Shown here in pieces: positions 11,529 through 22,968 of a stretch of DNA of 64,000 nucleotides. Under the pieces are notes generated by a model. The model was not told the origin of the DNA. It saw only the letters and a program-made list of their open reading frames with translations, and searched no databases. Source of the DNA: Usnea hakonensis (Eukaryota; Ascomycota; Lecanoromycetes; Lecanorales; Parmeliaceae); contig BLJB01000283.1 in assembly GCA_013423325.1 (NCBI GenBank), positions 1 through 64,000 on the forward strand, given 5' to 3'. Within the stretch, counting starts at the first letter, position 1; each line of letters starts with the position of its first letter. The position numbers were made by a program, and so were the translations under genes.

Positions 11529-12197
11529 TTATGGGAATGACACGCTCGGAACGCTACCCTCTCTGTAATCCGAGGTCGTGCCGCCCGAGCTACTGCCACT
11601 CAAGGCCTCCTCCGCGACTCTCATGGTTACGGTCACCCCAATAGTTCCCGGTCCATCTACATAAATCGCTTCAAACAAGTCTGTAAATCCCATAGTAGCG
11701 GCCTCGTAAAGCCTCAACGCGATATCCTTGACGAAGTTCCACGGAATCGTATCGCCCGTGCAAATGATTGACAGCTGGAGCTTTCCCTCTTGGATGATCA
11801 CTTCAGCCAAGGTGGGTAACGCTTGCCACTCTCCGGCGGCCTGTGCAGCAATCTTATAGTAGAATTCCTTCATGGCTTTGGCAGCGACGACGACTGGCAT
11901 TAACAGACCATTTTGTGTGAAATGAAACAGGTTCATCCTGGATGGGCCCGGGTCATTAAAGAGAGGGACAGGAGGTACGCGCTTCTCAAATAGGTCTAGT
12001 TGGACTCCTGAGAGCAGTAGGTCGGTCCGTCCGGGGCTGCGAGGGTTCCATTTGTTTTGCAAAGATGGTGATTGAGAGATTGAGAGGAGCGCGGAGGGTG
12101 GCTGGACTATTGGACTCGCGGTTGAGAGCGTGGCAAGCAGTGGGAGACAGATGAGTGAATACAGTAAGAGGGCTAAGACGTTGTGATAGCGATGCAT
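11529..12197 (-). CDS. Predicted secreted protein of unknown function
   Basis: 222 aa, one exon. The N-terminus is a signal peptide (about residues 1-28, ending near TLSTASP) and the mature part begins Pro/Ser-rich. A dibasic FEKRVPP site near residue 73 could be a Kex2-type processing site. The remainder looks like a compact alpha/beta domain (for example AEVIIQEGKLQLSIICTGD and the following helix), with a Ser/Gly-rich tail. I do not recognise the family. Similar-sized secreted proteins with one globular domain and a short tail are common in Pezizomycotina. The next gene on either side is far away, so context gives no clue. Confidence 0.55.
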   Translation of the reverse strand: MHRYHNVLALLLYSLICLPLLATLSTASPIVQPPSALLSISQSPSLQNKWNPRSPGRTDLLLSGVQLDLFEKRVPPVPLFNDPGPSRMNLFHFTQNGLLMPVVVAAKAMKEFYYKIAAQAAGEWQALPTLAEVIIQEGKLQLSIICTGDTIPWNFVKDIALRLYEAATMGFTDLFEAIYVDGPGTIGVTVTMRVAEEALSGSSSGGTTSDYREGSVPSVSFP

Positions 12198-15100
12198 GCT
12201 CGCTTCGCGGCAATAAGTCCGATTTATGCTGGCAGGGAGGAAGCAATCTCACCAACTCGAGCCTCTCATAAGGGGAGTTGTAAATCTCGAGGTCGAGGGT
12301 TGAGAAGCAGCTTTCTTGTATAAGACATGCCCACTCCATGCTTTAAGATTGCGGTGGATACTTGCAGGACCTCGCCAGCGATGCATCCCTCCACTCAAAA
12401 TCTTATTTACCAACAGAACTTGGCAGGAAAGGCAACAGAGCCAAACAGTTGCATACAGTCATCCCGCTTCGTATCAGCATGCAATCTCGCATGTCTTTTG
12501 ACTTGTTGGGTGGCGCACTGACAGTGAGAATCTGGACGACGTCTGAATTGCATGGATTGGGAGGTGCTTCCTTGCGGCGCTGGTTCCGAATCCTGAGACG
12601 ACTTGATCCTTCGTCTTTCGACGGCCCGGCATACATATGCCAAGGCAGGGTCTTGGCTGCATCAGCCATTCCGAGTGGCTAGAGTGGATATGCGTCGAGT
12701 CTGTATCCAGCTGTGAAGTTATATATCGCCGATTACGTGTAGGTCCGTGTACGAGTACCTCTTAGTGGGGCTCGGAAGATAGTAAGGTCTGACCGTTGCT
12801 GATGATCGATTGGTGGATAACATATCTTGAGATGACATAAAGTAACGTGTCAATCAGGAACACCCGAACGGACCCACTCCCAATGGTGCCGGGAGCGCGT
12901 AAATATACAAAAGTAAGGTATAGCCTCAATCTTGCCTTATATAAAGCCTATATAAATTAAGAAACTTTGTCTCGGCAAAGTTGCCTCGGAATTCCCAAGC
13001 ATGGAAAATTGAAAATAAACATTGTGGCTTGAAAGCATCAGGGCGACGAGTCAAAGTCTAATAAATGACGGACAATTTGATCATCTCGATTCTTCATCCA
13101 AATCCTTCATCGGCGAATTTCATGCATGGAACGAATATTGATGATTGGCAAGGAACTCAGAAGCTTGAAGCCAACACAAACTACTACTACCGAGCACGAG
13201 TGAGCCAACACCTACACAGGTCAAGCAGCATTGTTATCATACCACCAAGTAATGCGTCTACAGCTTGTCCATAACTCTCCGCAAGACCTCACAGCTGCGC
13301 TACGAGTCGTCTTTCAGCCCCCCAATCATTATCACTACCTTACCGCTCATTCCACGACCATATGAAAGAGGTCTCACACTCTCCCAAGGCACCGGTTTCC
13401 TCAGGCAACCTTCCGGCACTCCCTCGGCTGTATGCTCGGTCCCTTCTCCCCGTCTTTGACGCAATATACAAGCGCTGTCGGTATCCCGATCAGCTCCACA
13501 TTTGAGGCTGAGACACGCGACTGGACTGTACCTGATTCCAGCATCTGGCACTCATTTAGCCGCGGATCGAGGATACGAATGTATAAATATAATGCAGTTC
13601 ACTATAAGCTAGACACTGCTCGCCGGCAGTCGTCAAAGTCTATCCAATCATACTACCTCGTGATAACGATCCATGGTCAAGGTAACAAGAGGCGACGGTA
13701 TTCACTCTCCTGGAAGAAGACGAACGGCAAACGAAGCTGCATGTTTCCCACATCATCAGCGAGATTGCAGAGCATCGATTGATGCGAAAGTCAGTAATTC
13801 GGGTGGGTGATTCAAAAGCTAAAGGGCTTTTCAGCCCCGCCACAAGACCCCGTACACCTAGGCGAAGACACCGTCAGAAGTAGGCAGACCAGTAGAACGG
13901 GTACACGATTGATCTCGATCTCGTGGTTGTGTCCCCGCTGTTCGAGGATTACACTCCGTATCTCGATTCTTCACAAATGGTTCACCACGTGACCCTTGTC
14001 CCATGACTAACCAATCACAGCTCGTGCGGACCGGGACATATCTTGCAGCACATATACTCTCTACCTTCATGTATCTTTCCTGATCGTCATTGGGCAGGCA
14101 CGAACACACCAGCACGGAGTCCAACAATACATTTGCCGCAGTCTCACCTGCAATCTCAAGCAGGCTGCAGAAATAGAACAAGACATTCGGAATCGATTTT
14201 GCAAGCGCGCCGCCAATATCACTGCGTTGATATCTATCGATGTCCTCTCAATATGGCAACAGCACCAAGAGGTTCACAATCTCAGCCACACAAAATTCTC
14301 TGCTCCAACAGCCTGTCCCACTGTCTTCCCCAATTCGGCAAACAACACTAACATTTTTGTGGCAATATATAAAGTCTAGATAGCGCCAGCGCTTAAAACA
14401 GTCAAGCTTTCAGCCGGCGTGGCCTGATCGTGCATCATGCACTCCACATTTTAGGCTATCGCATAGCCTAAAACCCACGTATTAGCGAACGCGCCGTTTT
14501 GCTTGCTTCTCTTACATGATATCGCTCGGGGCATTGACCAACATTATGCACCTGCATCTGTGCGTTCTGCAGGATTTTCGCGCCTTGAATAATCGTCCTC
14601 CCAGAGTACTATTCCATACATACCGCTCATAATCATCTCGATCACGCCTTTCAGGGCAACACACCTTTGAGTAAAACGATCGATCGATCGATCGATGATT
14701 CTTCGTCGCCGAACTTGATCAAGGAAAGACCCACTCGTACGGAGTACGTAACTCCTTGGCCTTACGACCAGGCCCCTGGGTCTGAGCTGCCATCGAATAA
14801 AGCGCACCAACGGGGAACCGTATCATATTTGCTTGGCAGAGACTCGGAATCCGTGCTCTGGTCGCCAAGACCTCTGCGCCAAAAAGTCTCATTCGGTATC
14901 CCGGTCTATTGGAAGCCGTCGTCGCCCGAAACCGATCCCCCTTCCTGCCAGATAGTGATGATCCCAGTCTGCAAAAGCGCAGGCCTCAAAGGGAGAGGAA
15001 AGGAGAGTCCGGCGAGGGTGAACACGTGTGTACGTATACGCGTCTTGCTGGGGATACGTATGCTGTAGAGGGATACATTCAGCATCTGCACATCTCCTCC

Positions 15101-15258
15101 CCCACAGAACTGCAATCTACTCCCCTAAACCAACCTACTTATCCTTGCGTCCTCCATCGCAAAGCAATACCATCAGGTCCCCGAGCGCTCAGACACAAAA
15201 AGTATTCCTAGGCTTATAAGGCGAACGATCACAGGGTGCCTCAAAGTCTACAGCCAGG
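12198..15258. other. Long intergenic region without a supportable gene
   Basis: About 3 kb without a convincing gene. A perfect 11-bp-arm hairpin lies at 14449-14473. A CGAT microsatellite lies near 14679-14695. Minus-strand codons around 13860-14340 look somewhat coding-like but are broken in all frames, so a decayed gene is possible and not shown. Confidence 0.4.
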
Positions 15259-15338
15259 TACGGAGGTCTGCACCAATCTTCGGAAGACGACCCCAGTTTT
15301 GGGTATGGAGCATTATCCGAAGAGTCTTGGCATGTTGC
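15259..15338 (+). mobile_element. MITE-like element, copy 2 (truncated)
   Basis: Begins TACGGAGGTCTGCACC and continues through CTTCGGAAGACGACCCCAG, GGAGCATTATCCGAAGAG and CTTGGCATGTTGC, matching the copy at 22475-22606. About 30 bp of the left interior and the entire right inverted repeat are missing, so only about 80 bp remain. This copy could not transpose without a new right end. Confidence 0.7.
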
Positions 15339-17011
15339 TAGGTAGGAAACAAAAGATACTACCTACTACCTACTACCTACTACCTACTACCTACCTACTC
15401 TACATACACGGTGGGAAGAAAGTCCACAAAGTCCAGCCTTCTTCCTTCCAAACGATCACCACCATCTCCCCCCAAAACCAAAACAAAACAACCTCATCCC
15501 CTATTACTACGTGATAAATTTGCTCTCTACACCGTACGTACGTATCCCTATCTCATAATTACATTTCCAATCCCAACCCAACAACCAAACCACCCTACAA
15601 CCCCTAACAAAAAACCTCCCTCCACCCTCAACCCAACCCTCAACCCAACCCCAAAAATACCAAAAGTACCAACCGACCTAACTTAAACCCCTAACTCAAA
15701 CCTCCCTCAAACCTCACCCCAAACCCCGCACAATACATACCCCTCAATCGAACCCCTAGAAATCCTAGTCTAGAAATACTAGTCTAGAAATCCTAGTCTA
15801 GAAAACCTACTTCTATGCTAGGCTATACTATGCTTTCATCTATACCGCCATCCCCCTCTAAAGTCTCCAACTGGCAAAGGGTTTACAATAGCCAGCCCTA
15901 GTCCTAAATATAACGGTAACGGTAAGGCAAAGGCTAAGGCCATTCACAACCCCGTCCTCCCCTTCCCCTTCCCAATCCCCAACCATAATCCCCAACCATA
16001 ATCACAATCATAATCATAATCATCTCCCCTCCCCCAAATATATAATCCCCCCCAAAACCACTCCACTCCAAAACGCATACAATCCCCCCCACACCAAACC
16101 CCCCCCCCCCAAACGCATACAATCCCCCCCCCACCAACCCCCCCCCCCCCAAACACACATACAATCCCCCCCACACCAACCCCCCCCCAATACAACCCCA
16201 CCAAATCACAATCCAATCTAACCCACCGGTATGTAGGTAAGTACGAGTACGACGGGAGCACGGGAGCGAGCACAGGGCAGGGGAGAGGGGAGAGGGGAAG
16301 GGGCGGTGGGTGAGAGTGAAGGAGAGAGAAGGGGGAGGGAAAAGGGGGGGGAGGGGGAAGGGAATTTGGGGGGGGAGAGGGAAGGCAGTGACACCGGATA
16401 TAGGATATAGGATACTTACTCTATACGAAACAAACAGGTGAGCGAGCGAGCTTGTTAGTAGTAGTAGTCAAGCCCCTCCTTAATATATCAATATCAATCT
16501 CCATCTCCATTCATATTCATATTTATCTTTACCGAGTGCTATACTAACTCACTCACTCACTAATTGACTCTTACTATTTATCTCCGGGGGGGGGGGAGAG
16601 ATAGATAGACAGTCTCGAGAGGTGCGGTGCGGTGCGGTGCGGTGCGGTAAGATAGAGAGACAGAGAGACAGAAACTCCTCCCCCCTCCCCAAACAACCAA
16701 CCAACCAACCAAACAAAACAAAACAAAACAAAACAAAACAAAACAAAACAAACTTAATTATATAATATAGCCTGAGTAAATTATATGAAATAATAACCCC
16801 CCCAAAAAAAAAAATCTCTATCCTCTTTTTTTCTTCACTGATGTGCTTACAAGTTTGTGTGTGAGGGGGGTATAGGCGGTGGTGGGGGGTTGGGGAGAGA
16901 TGATTTGGGGGGGGATGGAAGGGAGGGGATAGGGGAGGGGGGGAGGAGATGAAACCAAGCGGGTGGTAACGACTCGCCATGCTCCATCACGGTTGAAATC
17001 TATCTATAAAT
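15339..17011. repeat. Simple-repeat-rich intergenic region
   Basis: No gene. In order it holds a CTACCTA array at about 15356-15400, a tandem unit of about 14 bp with CTAGTCTAGAAAT at about 15756-15806, and a C-rich minisatellite of about 42-bp units (each with CGCATACAATCCCCCCC or a close variant) at about 16068-16190. A (GGTGC)n array follows at about 16620-16648, then an (AAACA)n array at about 16705-16752. Several homopolymer C and G runs interrupt it. Confidence 0.7.
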
Positions 17012-18405
17012 CTACACATACCCATCCCTCCCCCCCACAACCCCAAACGCCCCACCCCCCTTGCCAAACATCCCATTCAAATCACCCACCAGCTCCCCAG
17101 GCCGCTCATGCGCCGCGAAATGCCCCCCATCCGGATGCCTCCTCTCAAACACGACAGGACCCAACGTCCTCCCCCAAGCGCTCGGCGGCACACTAAGATC
17201 CCTCGGGAACCACGCCAGTCCCAATTTGACATTCGGGATATACATGCCCAATTTATCGCGATCGTTGACGCCGCTCTGGTGATGCACTTCGTAGTAGATG
17301 CGCGTCGAGGCGGCGGGCCCGGCGGTGGAGAAATAGTAGATGGACACCCAGGTGAGGATCTCGTCCGGGGACCAGGGGTACGCGTCTGACCAGTCGTGGA
17401 GTTTTTCGAAGATCCAGGCGAGGAGGGCGAGGGGGCTGTCGTGGAGGGCGTAGCCGAGGGTTTGGGGTTTCGTGCGTTGGATTTCGTTGTAGCCGCTGCC
17501 TTCGCGGGCGAACCAGGATGTGCGGTCGAGGCCGGCTTTTTCGTCCGAGGTGTAGGGGGTCAGGGCGTGTTGGAGGGCTAGGGTTGGAGAGGTGGTGAAG
17601 GTGGGGGGTTGGGCGGGGCGGATGTAGTTGATGTGGCTGGCTGGTTTGCGTCAGTGTAGGTTCGGAAGTGCGTGGGAGAAGAGAGGGGATGAAAGGCGAC
17701 CTTTGCAATGCTGGGGATAGTAGAGGCCGATTGTTCGGGTGATATGACTGCCCCAATCACCTCCTTGAGTCACTAAACATGATGAGCGTTTCTCTTGTTC
17801 AAAAGACAGACTAGACTCACCGTATTGGTCGTACCCAAGCTGAAGCATCAGCTTGTGGCAAGTCTCGGCATACTGCTTGAGGGCGAAGCCGCGCTTCTTG
17901 ACGCCATCAGAGAAGCCGAAATTGGGCAAAGATGGCGCGACGACGTGGAAAGCTGGGGCTTTGCTGCCATCTTGTTTTGCGAGCAGTGGCAGTAGCTTCA
18001 CGACTTCCAAGAAACTCCCAGGCCCTACGCCATGTCAGAAAAGGCCAAAAAAAAACCCCATCATCTTGTCTAAGTGAAGGACATACACCCGTGTACGAAG
18101 AGTAGCGGTATAGCTTTAGAATTGGGGCTTTTTTGATGAAGGAAATGAATGTTCAATGCCTCATATCCATCGACTTTGATCTGGGTCTGGAATTGGGGTA
18201 GTTTATTAATGTCGGCTTCCTGTTTCTTCCAGTCGAAGTCATGCTTCCAGTACGTGATCAGTCGCTTCACATCGGCCAGAGGAGCGCCATAGTCCCATCC
18301 GGCTTCATCCAACTCATCCGGGAACTCTGTCAATTCCAACTTGGCCCGCAACCTCTGTAGTCGATCGTCGGGCACGGCAAGTGTAAATGGTGTTGCGGAT
18401 GCCAT
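17012..18405 (-). CDS. Microsomal-type epoxide hydrolase (EHN plus alpha/beta hydrolase)
   Basis: Exons 18405-18087, 18024-17821, 17772-17701 and 17640-17012 give 407 aa; the introns are 62, 48 and 60 nt. Residues about 1-95 are the epoxide-hydrolase N-terminal (EHN) lid region, with VPDDRLQRLRAKL. HGWPGSF near residues 105-111 is the oxyanion-hole motif and appears only after the first splice. GGDWGS near 178-183 holds the nucleophilic Asp180, and PDGGHFAAHE near the end holds the catalytic His (about 372). The enzyme opens epoxides to diols, for detoxification or secondary metabolism. An alternative in-frame start at 18435 would add 10 residues; 18405 was preferred because it starts MASATPFTL directly at the conserved lid. 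Confidence 0.9.
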
Positions 18406-19375
18406 ATCGAGTTGAGGTGAGGATGAGACTTTCAATGTGAACTTGAGAGTTGATCTGGATTATGATTGATGGGTAAGATTGAGTATTTCTTGTGAGGGGG
18501 AAATGGGGGTTGATATATATATATATATACAAAGCTCCCTCAAGATCTGCAGCCAGTGACTCATTCTTTTCCAATCAGGCAATTTACCATTCTCTTCTCT
18601 TGTGTGTTCCAACCAACATGCAGGTATTGGCATCTTTTTGGCTTACCAAGCAAGCATATCCCCGTCCGATTACGGCTTAGCGCACCATACAAGGGAACTT
18701 TCCTTTCTTGGCCGCAGTCTTGGCGCTTCATCTCCAAAGTCCGGGTACTATAAAAAAGCACAGGACATTGGAATTCTTGTAGCTGGCGTACTCAAACCAC
18801 GCCATATCAAAAGGTAGCGAAGATGATGCACCTCTGTCCGAGTAAAGATGTAGTAGTGTAAGCGTACGAATATTATCATCGCTCGTCATGTTGTGCTAGA
18901 TTGAGACTGGCTACATCGGCCCCATCTCCGCTCGCTGAGCGTAATGATGTCGTCGTCATAATCGGCAATTCGCCTTTTCTGCTCACGTGTCATACTTGGC
19001 GTAAGTCAGCAACGGCGAATACGGCAGATTGAACTTGGAGTTAAAATTATACGCTAGAAATGGAATAGGAATAGCGTTAGATGCTCAGTCTGACTGCAAT
19101 ATCATTGGTCTTGGAAGCGAGGCAGATTGTAGGGCTGCACCTAGATCTACCGTACTTAATGACGTACATAAGTACTGTATAGATGGCCTTACGGATGACA
19201 TGTGGTCTAAAGTAAGTCTATCAGCTGATCTATGAATAGATCTCGTCATTCACGTATTCACTTTTCAGCCTTTCGTATATAAATCATCCGTCATTCATTC
19301 ATTCACCGTCTTCTACTGTTTTCACTCAGTCTGTATACCATACCTCTATAATACCTCCACCATACAACATCCAAC
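18406..19375. other. Upstream region shared by epoxide hydrolase and glycine-zipper genes
   Basis: Divergent promoter region. It contains a (TA)n tract at about 18515-18530 and a TATATAAA-like box near 19278-19285, about 95 bp before the next gene. No further gene is supported. Confidence 0.5.
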
Positions 19376-20088
19376 ATGGCAGCAAACGACTACTACGCCG
19401 GAGCGCACGACTTCCCCCCTCACCCGCAAGCCAACCAGGCACCACCTCCATACACCGCAAACTACGGACAATCTCAGCAACCTCCCCCACGCTCTTCGCC
19501 ACAGCCAGAAATCAAAAGAGACTTTTACCCCCCACAACAACCCGGCGCTCCATGGCAACAGGCCTACAATAGCCATCACCACCCCAGCCAACATTATTAC
19601 GGCAACTCGCGCCCGTACCCACCTCAGGTTTGTGTCCCCCCCCTCCCAATCCCACTACACGCAAATACTAACATGTGTCGCCTACCCACCAGCAACAGCA
19701 ACAGCAACAGCAACTCTACCCTCAACCCTACCCCAACCCCAACCAAACCAACAACTACCCACCCCCCCAACAACCTCCCTTCCCCCCACCAAACCAACAA
19801 CTCCCCTACAACTCCCCACCCCCCAAACCCCACCACAACCACCACCACCACCACCACAAAAAGCACTCCCAGAAACCCACCCACTCGTCCCGAGACAGTT
19901 TCCTCGGCGCCGGCGCCGGCGGCATAATCGGCGACGTCCTACTAGGTCCGGGCGTCGGCACGCTCGGCGGTGCCGTAATAGGCGCGCTGACCGGCAACGC
20001 GCACGCGAAGAATAAGAGCCGGAGTCGGAGTCGGGATAGTAGGCGGAGTCGAAGGAGTCGGAGTGGGAGTTTGGATGGGGGGTATTGA
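19376..20088 (+). CDS. Proline/glutamine-rich protein with His run, glycine-zipper segment and RS tail
   Basis: Exons 19376-19627 and 19693-20088 give 215 aa; the 65-nt intron begins GTTTGT and ends CACCAG. The order is: a Pro/Tyr/Gln-rich N-terminal half, a run of seven Gln at the splice point, a cluster of His residues near 132-140, then a hydrophobic Gly-rich stretch at about 154-185 (FLGAGAGGIIGDVLLGPG and GGAVIGALTG). The last 26 residues are Arg-Ser dipeptides. The Gly-rich stretch has the GxxxG spacing of glycine-zipper membrane segments. Fungal proteins of this layout are stress-linked in some annotations, but no role is established. Splicing is required: the first exon frame hits unrelated sequence otherwise. 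Confidence 0.7.
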
Positions 20089-20555
20089 GGGGGTTGGGGG
20101 GGGTGGTTGTGGGGTGGGGTGATGTGAGGGGGGGGAAGATATAATCCCTTCGAACTTCGGCGCTGGTCGTGGAGAGGGGGGGGGGGAGAATATTTATGAA
20201 TGATGGATGGTAGATATGATTTCAGGCGGACTCATGTTCTTAGTTGATAGTGTCGTCATATGAATTTTGATACCCTTTCCTCCTCCTCTTCTTCTATTTA
20301 TGCATTCAATTCAATTTAGAAAAAAAGGAACATACTGTAGGTGACGAGTTTTCGGTCGAAAGGTTCTCGTATATACATACCTATAAGCTAAGCGATGGTC
20401 TATCTACACTCGTAGATCCAATTCCTTTACCTAACCTAACCCAACCGTACCTAACCCATCCCATCCACTATACCCAAGAAGAAGAAGAAAAACCGAAAAA
20501 AACACCAAAAACGCACCTCCCCCCCCTCCTTCCCCCTGCCACCCCCCCCCNNCCA

Positions 20556-20605
<50 letters not shown>

Positions 20606-20623
20606 TTCCCCTCCCGGCCCACC
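20089..20623. other. Intergenic region with a two-base N gap in a poly-C tract
   Basis: Convergent 3' regions of two genes. About 20530-20605 is nearly pure C and contains the gap NN at 20551-20552. This is an assembly gap of unknown true size. No gene is present. Confidence 0.7.
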
Positions 20624-21364
20624 TCAATAAAACGTAACAACCAAACACCCATTCGACGAAATCGCCTGATTCGTCCCCGTCCCCCCAACCAAATACTCCA
20701 TCGCCTGCTCCAACACGCGCTGCTCAAACGCCAGCGCGGCCGCATTCCCCGGAACATCCAACACATCCGTCCTGCTCGTCAGCGGGCCCCCAATCTGCTC
20801 GTTGGAGCCGGGAACGAAATAAGCGCTGTCGGGCGCACACCCGGGCCCCTCGCATCTCTCGTTGACGTTATTGGTGAAGCCCCAGACGGTGTGGTCGTCG
20901 GTGGCGCCGGTGGCTTGGACGGTAGCGGCGCCATCGCAGCCGATTTCGAGGCTGACGTCGCCGTCCGCGGCGCCGGGGACCATGTTGAGTTCGACCCAGG
21001 TGGCGGGGAGGAGGGCGCCGCGTTGGACGTGGCCGACGAAGTTGTCGGGGAGGGAGACGACTTGGGAGGCGCCGGGGGCGAGGGTGAGGGATGTGAAGGG
21101 GTCAGAGACGATGGTCCATTTGCCTTGGAAGACGGTGATGGTTTGGGGGGCGGAGGCGGCGTTTTTGATGACGAGGCCGGTGCCGCCGCATTGGTTGGGG
21201 GTGGCTTGGCGGGGTTCGAAGAGGGATTTGAGGGAGCGGGGGAGCCAGGGGGTTGAGGGGGAGGGAGGGGTTGGGGCGGCGAGGGTTGGGGGGAGGAGGG
21301 TGGAGAGGGCGAGACAGAGGGAGAGGATGGATTGAAGCGTTCCGGACGCTTGTTGGGGGGACAT
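20624..21364 (-). CDS. Secreted protein, predicted beta-sandwich, function unknown
   Basis: 246 aa from the Met at 21364. The N-terminus has a signal peptide (to about residue 29, ending TLAAP), then a Pro-rich linker and FEPRQ. The mature part begins with NQCGGTGLVIKNAASAP and alternates short beta strands (QTITVFQGKW, SLTLAPGASQVVSLPD, TWVELNMVPG). A Cys pair in ERCEGPGCAP follows, and the protein ends GCLVVTFY. The layout matches a family of fungal extracellular proteins without known function, seen with a similar GGTGT motif near the end. An upstream Met at 21559 would add 65 residues lacking a signal peptide and is unlikely. Codon use is very GC-rich, as in neighbouring genes. Confidence 0.65.
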   Translation of the reverse strand: MSPQQASGTLQSILSLCLALSTLLPPTLAAPTPPSPSTPWLPRSLKSLFEPRQATPNQCGGTGLVIKNAASAPQTITVFQGKWTIVSDPFTSLTLAPGASQVVSLPDNFVGHVQRGALLPATWVELNMVPGAADGDVSLEIGCDGAATVQATGATDDHTVWGFTNNVNERCEGPGCAPDSAYFVPGSNEQIGGPLTSRTDVLDVPGNAAALAFEQRVLEQAMEYLVGGTGTNQAISSNGCLVVTFY

Positions 21365-22474
21365 GATGAAGGGGGTTGCTTGGCAATGTAAGGAGAGATG
21401 GGTGCTTTGGCTAGCAAAGATGCAAGAAAAGAGGCAAGTGCAAAAAGGAGTGACTGTACAGGTACGCAGCGACGAGCAGAGACAGAAAAATTCAAGATTT
21501 GGGGTAGAGACGGTGGTCTTTATGAAGGAAAGGGCTGGGAGGAGCACAGCACATGGCAAAAGGCTCTGGGGCTATTGCCATGCTCAGACTGTTTGGTTTG
21601 GCATAAAGTATCGCAGTATATTGCGCAATGTTGGAGTTTCAAAGCTTTGTTGGATGGGGCGCGAAGCATCTTTTTTGAAAGACATGGCAGCCGAAGGAAG
21701 GCATGGAACGATCCCGGGTAATCTGTTTGAAACGTCTGCTGCGTAGAGGGATATGAATCATATGATGCCATTACCCAATGCTTTATCATATCGACGCTTA
21801 CCATGGGAGTATAGCTTAATCCTGTTGGACATGTTAACAGCAGACGGCAGCTGAAGTACCTCTATACCTAGGTAACCGCGCGTAACTAGTTCACTGGCCC
21901 AGGGCATAGTGCCAAAATCTGCAGGTCCAATGGGAAAGAATGCTCGTACCCAATATCCAATAAATTAAAATAATATATCTTGTAAACCGGTACGAAAAGT
22001 CAAGGCGATAAACACACTGGACTGTATCAGATCTCTGTTCAAAACGTCCGGGGAAGCCGTGCCGTCCGCTAGGCCGGGCCAAACCGACATCTTGGACGCT
22101 GGCTTCATCCTGATTCCAGACCTCATTTCCAATGTGAGAGGAGTTCGATTGTGAGACGGTGGCACAAGAAACAAAGCTCCTTTCTAAGTAGGGTTGCAGT
22201 CGCAGTCGCATTTCCTGTGCGACGGAGCGATGCTGACTCTAAGCCTTCGGTGTTGGACTGGATCAGATGGATGGATGATCTTGTTTACTCCATCTTGGTC
22301 GCCTGAAGCTCACAATCTCGACTGGTAGCGTAGCCGATATTCGGGATTGCATGGCGATGGAAGAGGTCTTTTATTGTTATTGTGGCAGAGAACATTTTGT
22401 GCTGTTGTTGTACGAAGGACAGAACTTAGAAGAAGTAAGTTTCACAACATGTTGGTGTCGTTCCTGGCAAACAG
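21365..22474. other. Intergenic region without gene
   Basis: Upstream of the secreted-protein gene. Short open frames on both strands show no family resemblance. Ordinary composition, with no repeat apart from the adjoining MITE. Confidence 0.5.
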
Positions 22475-22606
22475 TACGGAGGTCTACACCGAAAGTCCTG
22501 CCACAAAGCCCTAACCCTATTTTCGGAAGACGGCCCCAGTTCTGGGTGTAGAGCATTATCCGAAGAGTCTTGGCATGTTGCAGGACTTTTGGTGCAGTCC
22601 TCCGTA
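22475..22606 (+). mobile_element. MITE-like inverted-repeat element, copy 3 (complete)
   Basis: 132 bp beginning TACGGAGGTCTACACC and ending with an imperfect inverse (GGTGCAGTCCTCCGTA). It starts and ends in TA. The interior shares CCCTAACCCTA, TTCGGAAGACGGCCCCAG and CCGAAGAGTCTTGGCA with the copy at 6331-6460, which lies in the opposite orientation. It sits between a secreted-protein gene and a Nudix gene and codes for nothing. Confidence 0.8.
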
Positions 22607-22968
22607 CCTTACGTAATACCGAGGTACGTAATCTAAGCTACCTTAGTGAAGCTAGATCGAGCTAGCCCAAATTAGTCTTATCTGATAAGATTCATCACTC
22701 CGCAATGCGCGCGCCAAGAGTAAAGAGGTACCTTAGACATACCGACATTTTCTTCACTTTTCAAAATGAGGACTGTGTCTCGTTCGCAAGGAGACTCTAC
22801 CTATCTGGTACACGTCTCCTGCAATGGTCTCGCGCAAGATTGATCCATACATCTCCGTCCGACTAATCGAAAAAGATAAAACTGCTGCCTAACCGCTCGG
22901 TTTCATCGAATTCGTGCTCAGCCTCCACTCATCTCTCCTGCATTCCTTCCAACAATCCTTGAAGCCAC

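Noticed and set aside
13858..14351. Possible decayed gene on the minus strand
   Set aside because: Codons look mildly coding-like but every frame is broken and no family is recognisable.
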